Shown piece after piece: positions 5,532 to 5,559 of a stretch of 5,559 nucleotides of DNA. Below the pieces are notes generated by a model that saw only the letters and a program-made list of their open reading frames with translations, was not told the origin of the DNA and made no database searches. This DNA comes from JANXUC01 sp043749225 (GTDB taxonomy: Bacteria; Acidobacteriota; Terriglobia; Terriglobales; Acidobacteriaceae): contig JAYVEP010000072.1 in assembly GCA_043749225.1 (NCBI GenBank), positions 1-5,559 on the forward strand, read 5' to 3'. Numbering within the stretch: the stretch's first letter is position 1; every line of letters begins with the position of its first letter. The position numbers and the translations under genes were made by a program.

Positions 5532-5559
5532 ATGCACGTTCTGGCCACCGACGAGATTG
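5532..5559 (+). CDS. lptB: Probable LptB, LPS export ATPase (N-terminus only)
   Basis: An ATG immediately follows the TAA of the LptC/LptA gene with no intervening base, and the frame stays open to the window end (MHVLATDEI). LptB proteins commonly begin with a short strand of this type before the KSYxGRxVV stretch and the Walker A motif, which would lie beyond the window. LptA-LptB adjacency is standard in lipopolysaccharide transport operons (lptC-lptA-lptB in E. coli). The stop/start contact suggests translational coupling, which would suit partners needed in fixed ratio. The assignment rests on position and nine residues, so it is inference. Confidence 0.6.

Overview
The window looks like chromosomal DNA of an Acidobacteriota bacterium, probably of the Koribacter/Terriglobia type. 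This is inference from three things: a carboxypeptidase-regulatory-like domain of the kind that heads Oar-like TonB-dependent receptors in that phylum, an over-long LptC/LptA-type protein, and intergenic palindromic repeats of types I remember from acidobacterial genomes. No database search was possible. All supported genes lie on the + strand.

Layout. Bases 1-66 are open to a TAG and may be the tail of an upstream gene. Bases 67-212 are a leader with a perfect 9-bp hairpin, a weak promoter candidate and a strong AGGAGG ribosome binding site. Bases 213-2603 encode a secreted 796-residue DUF4139-type protein whose conserved domain is interrupted by a glycine-rich linker and a carboxypeptidase-regulatory-like domain, and which ends in a coiled coil. 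Bases 2604-3167 hold no credible gene. They are a mosaic of palindromic repeats: a long imperfect hairpin, a MITE-like element with perfect 17-bp terminal inverted repeats flanked by TA, a third and a fourth palindrome, and a 7-bp tandem repeat. Bases 3168-5531 encode a 787-residue membrane-anchored LptC protein extended by many OstA/LptA-like beta repeats. An ATG directly after its stop codon begins what is probably lptB, cut off by the window end.

How the genes fit together. The right half is the start of a lipopolysaccharide-export locus: the LptC/LptA-type protein would carry LPS from the inner-membrane LptB2FG pump across the periplasm, and LptB would be the ATPase. The DUF4139 protein is exported and its function is unknown. 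The repeat island between them makes it likely that the two genes are separate transcription units. No CRISPR array, RNA gene, phage module or defence system is visible. The most unusual items are the split DUF4139 architecture, the very long LptC-LptA fusion and the MITE-like element sitting in a palindromic target.
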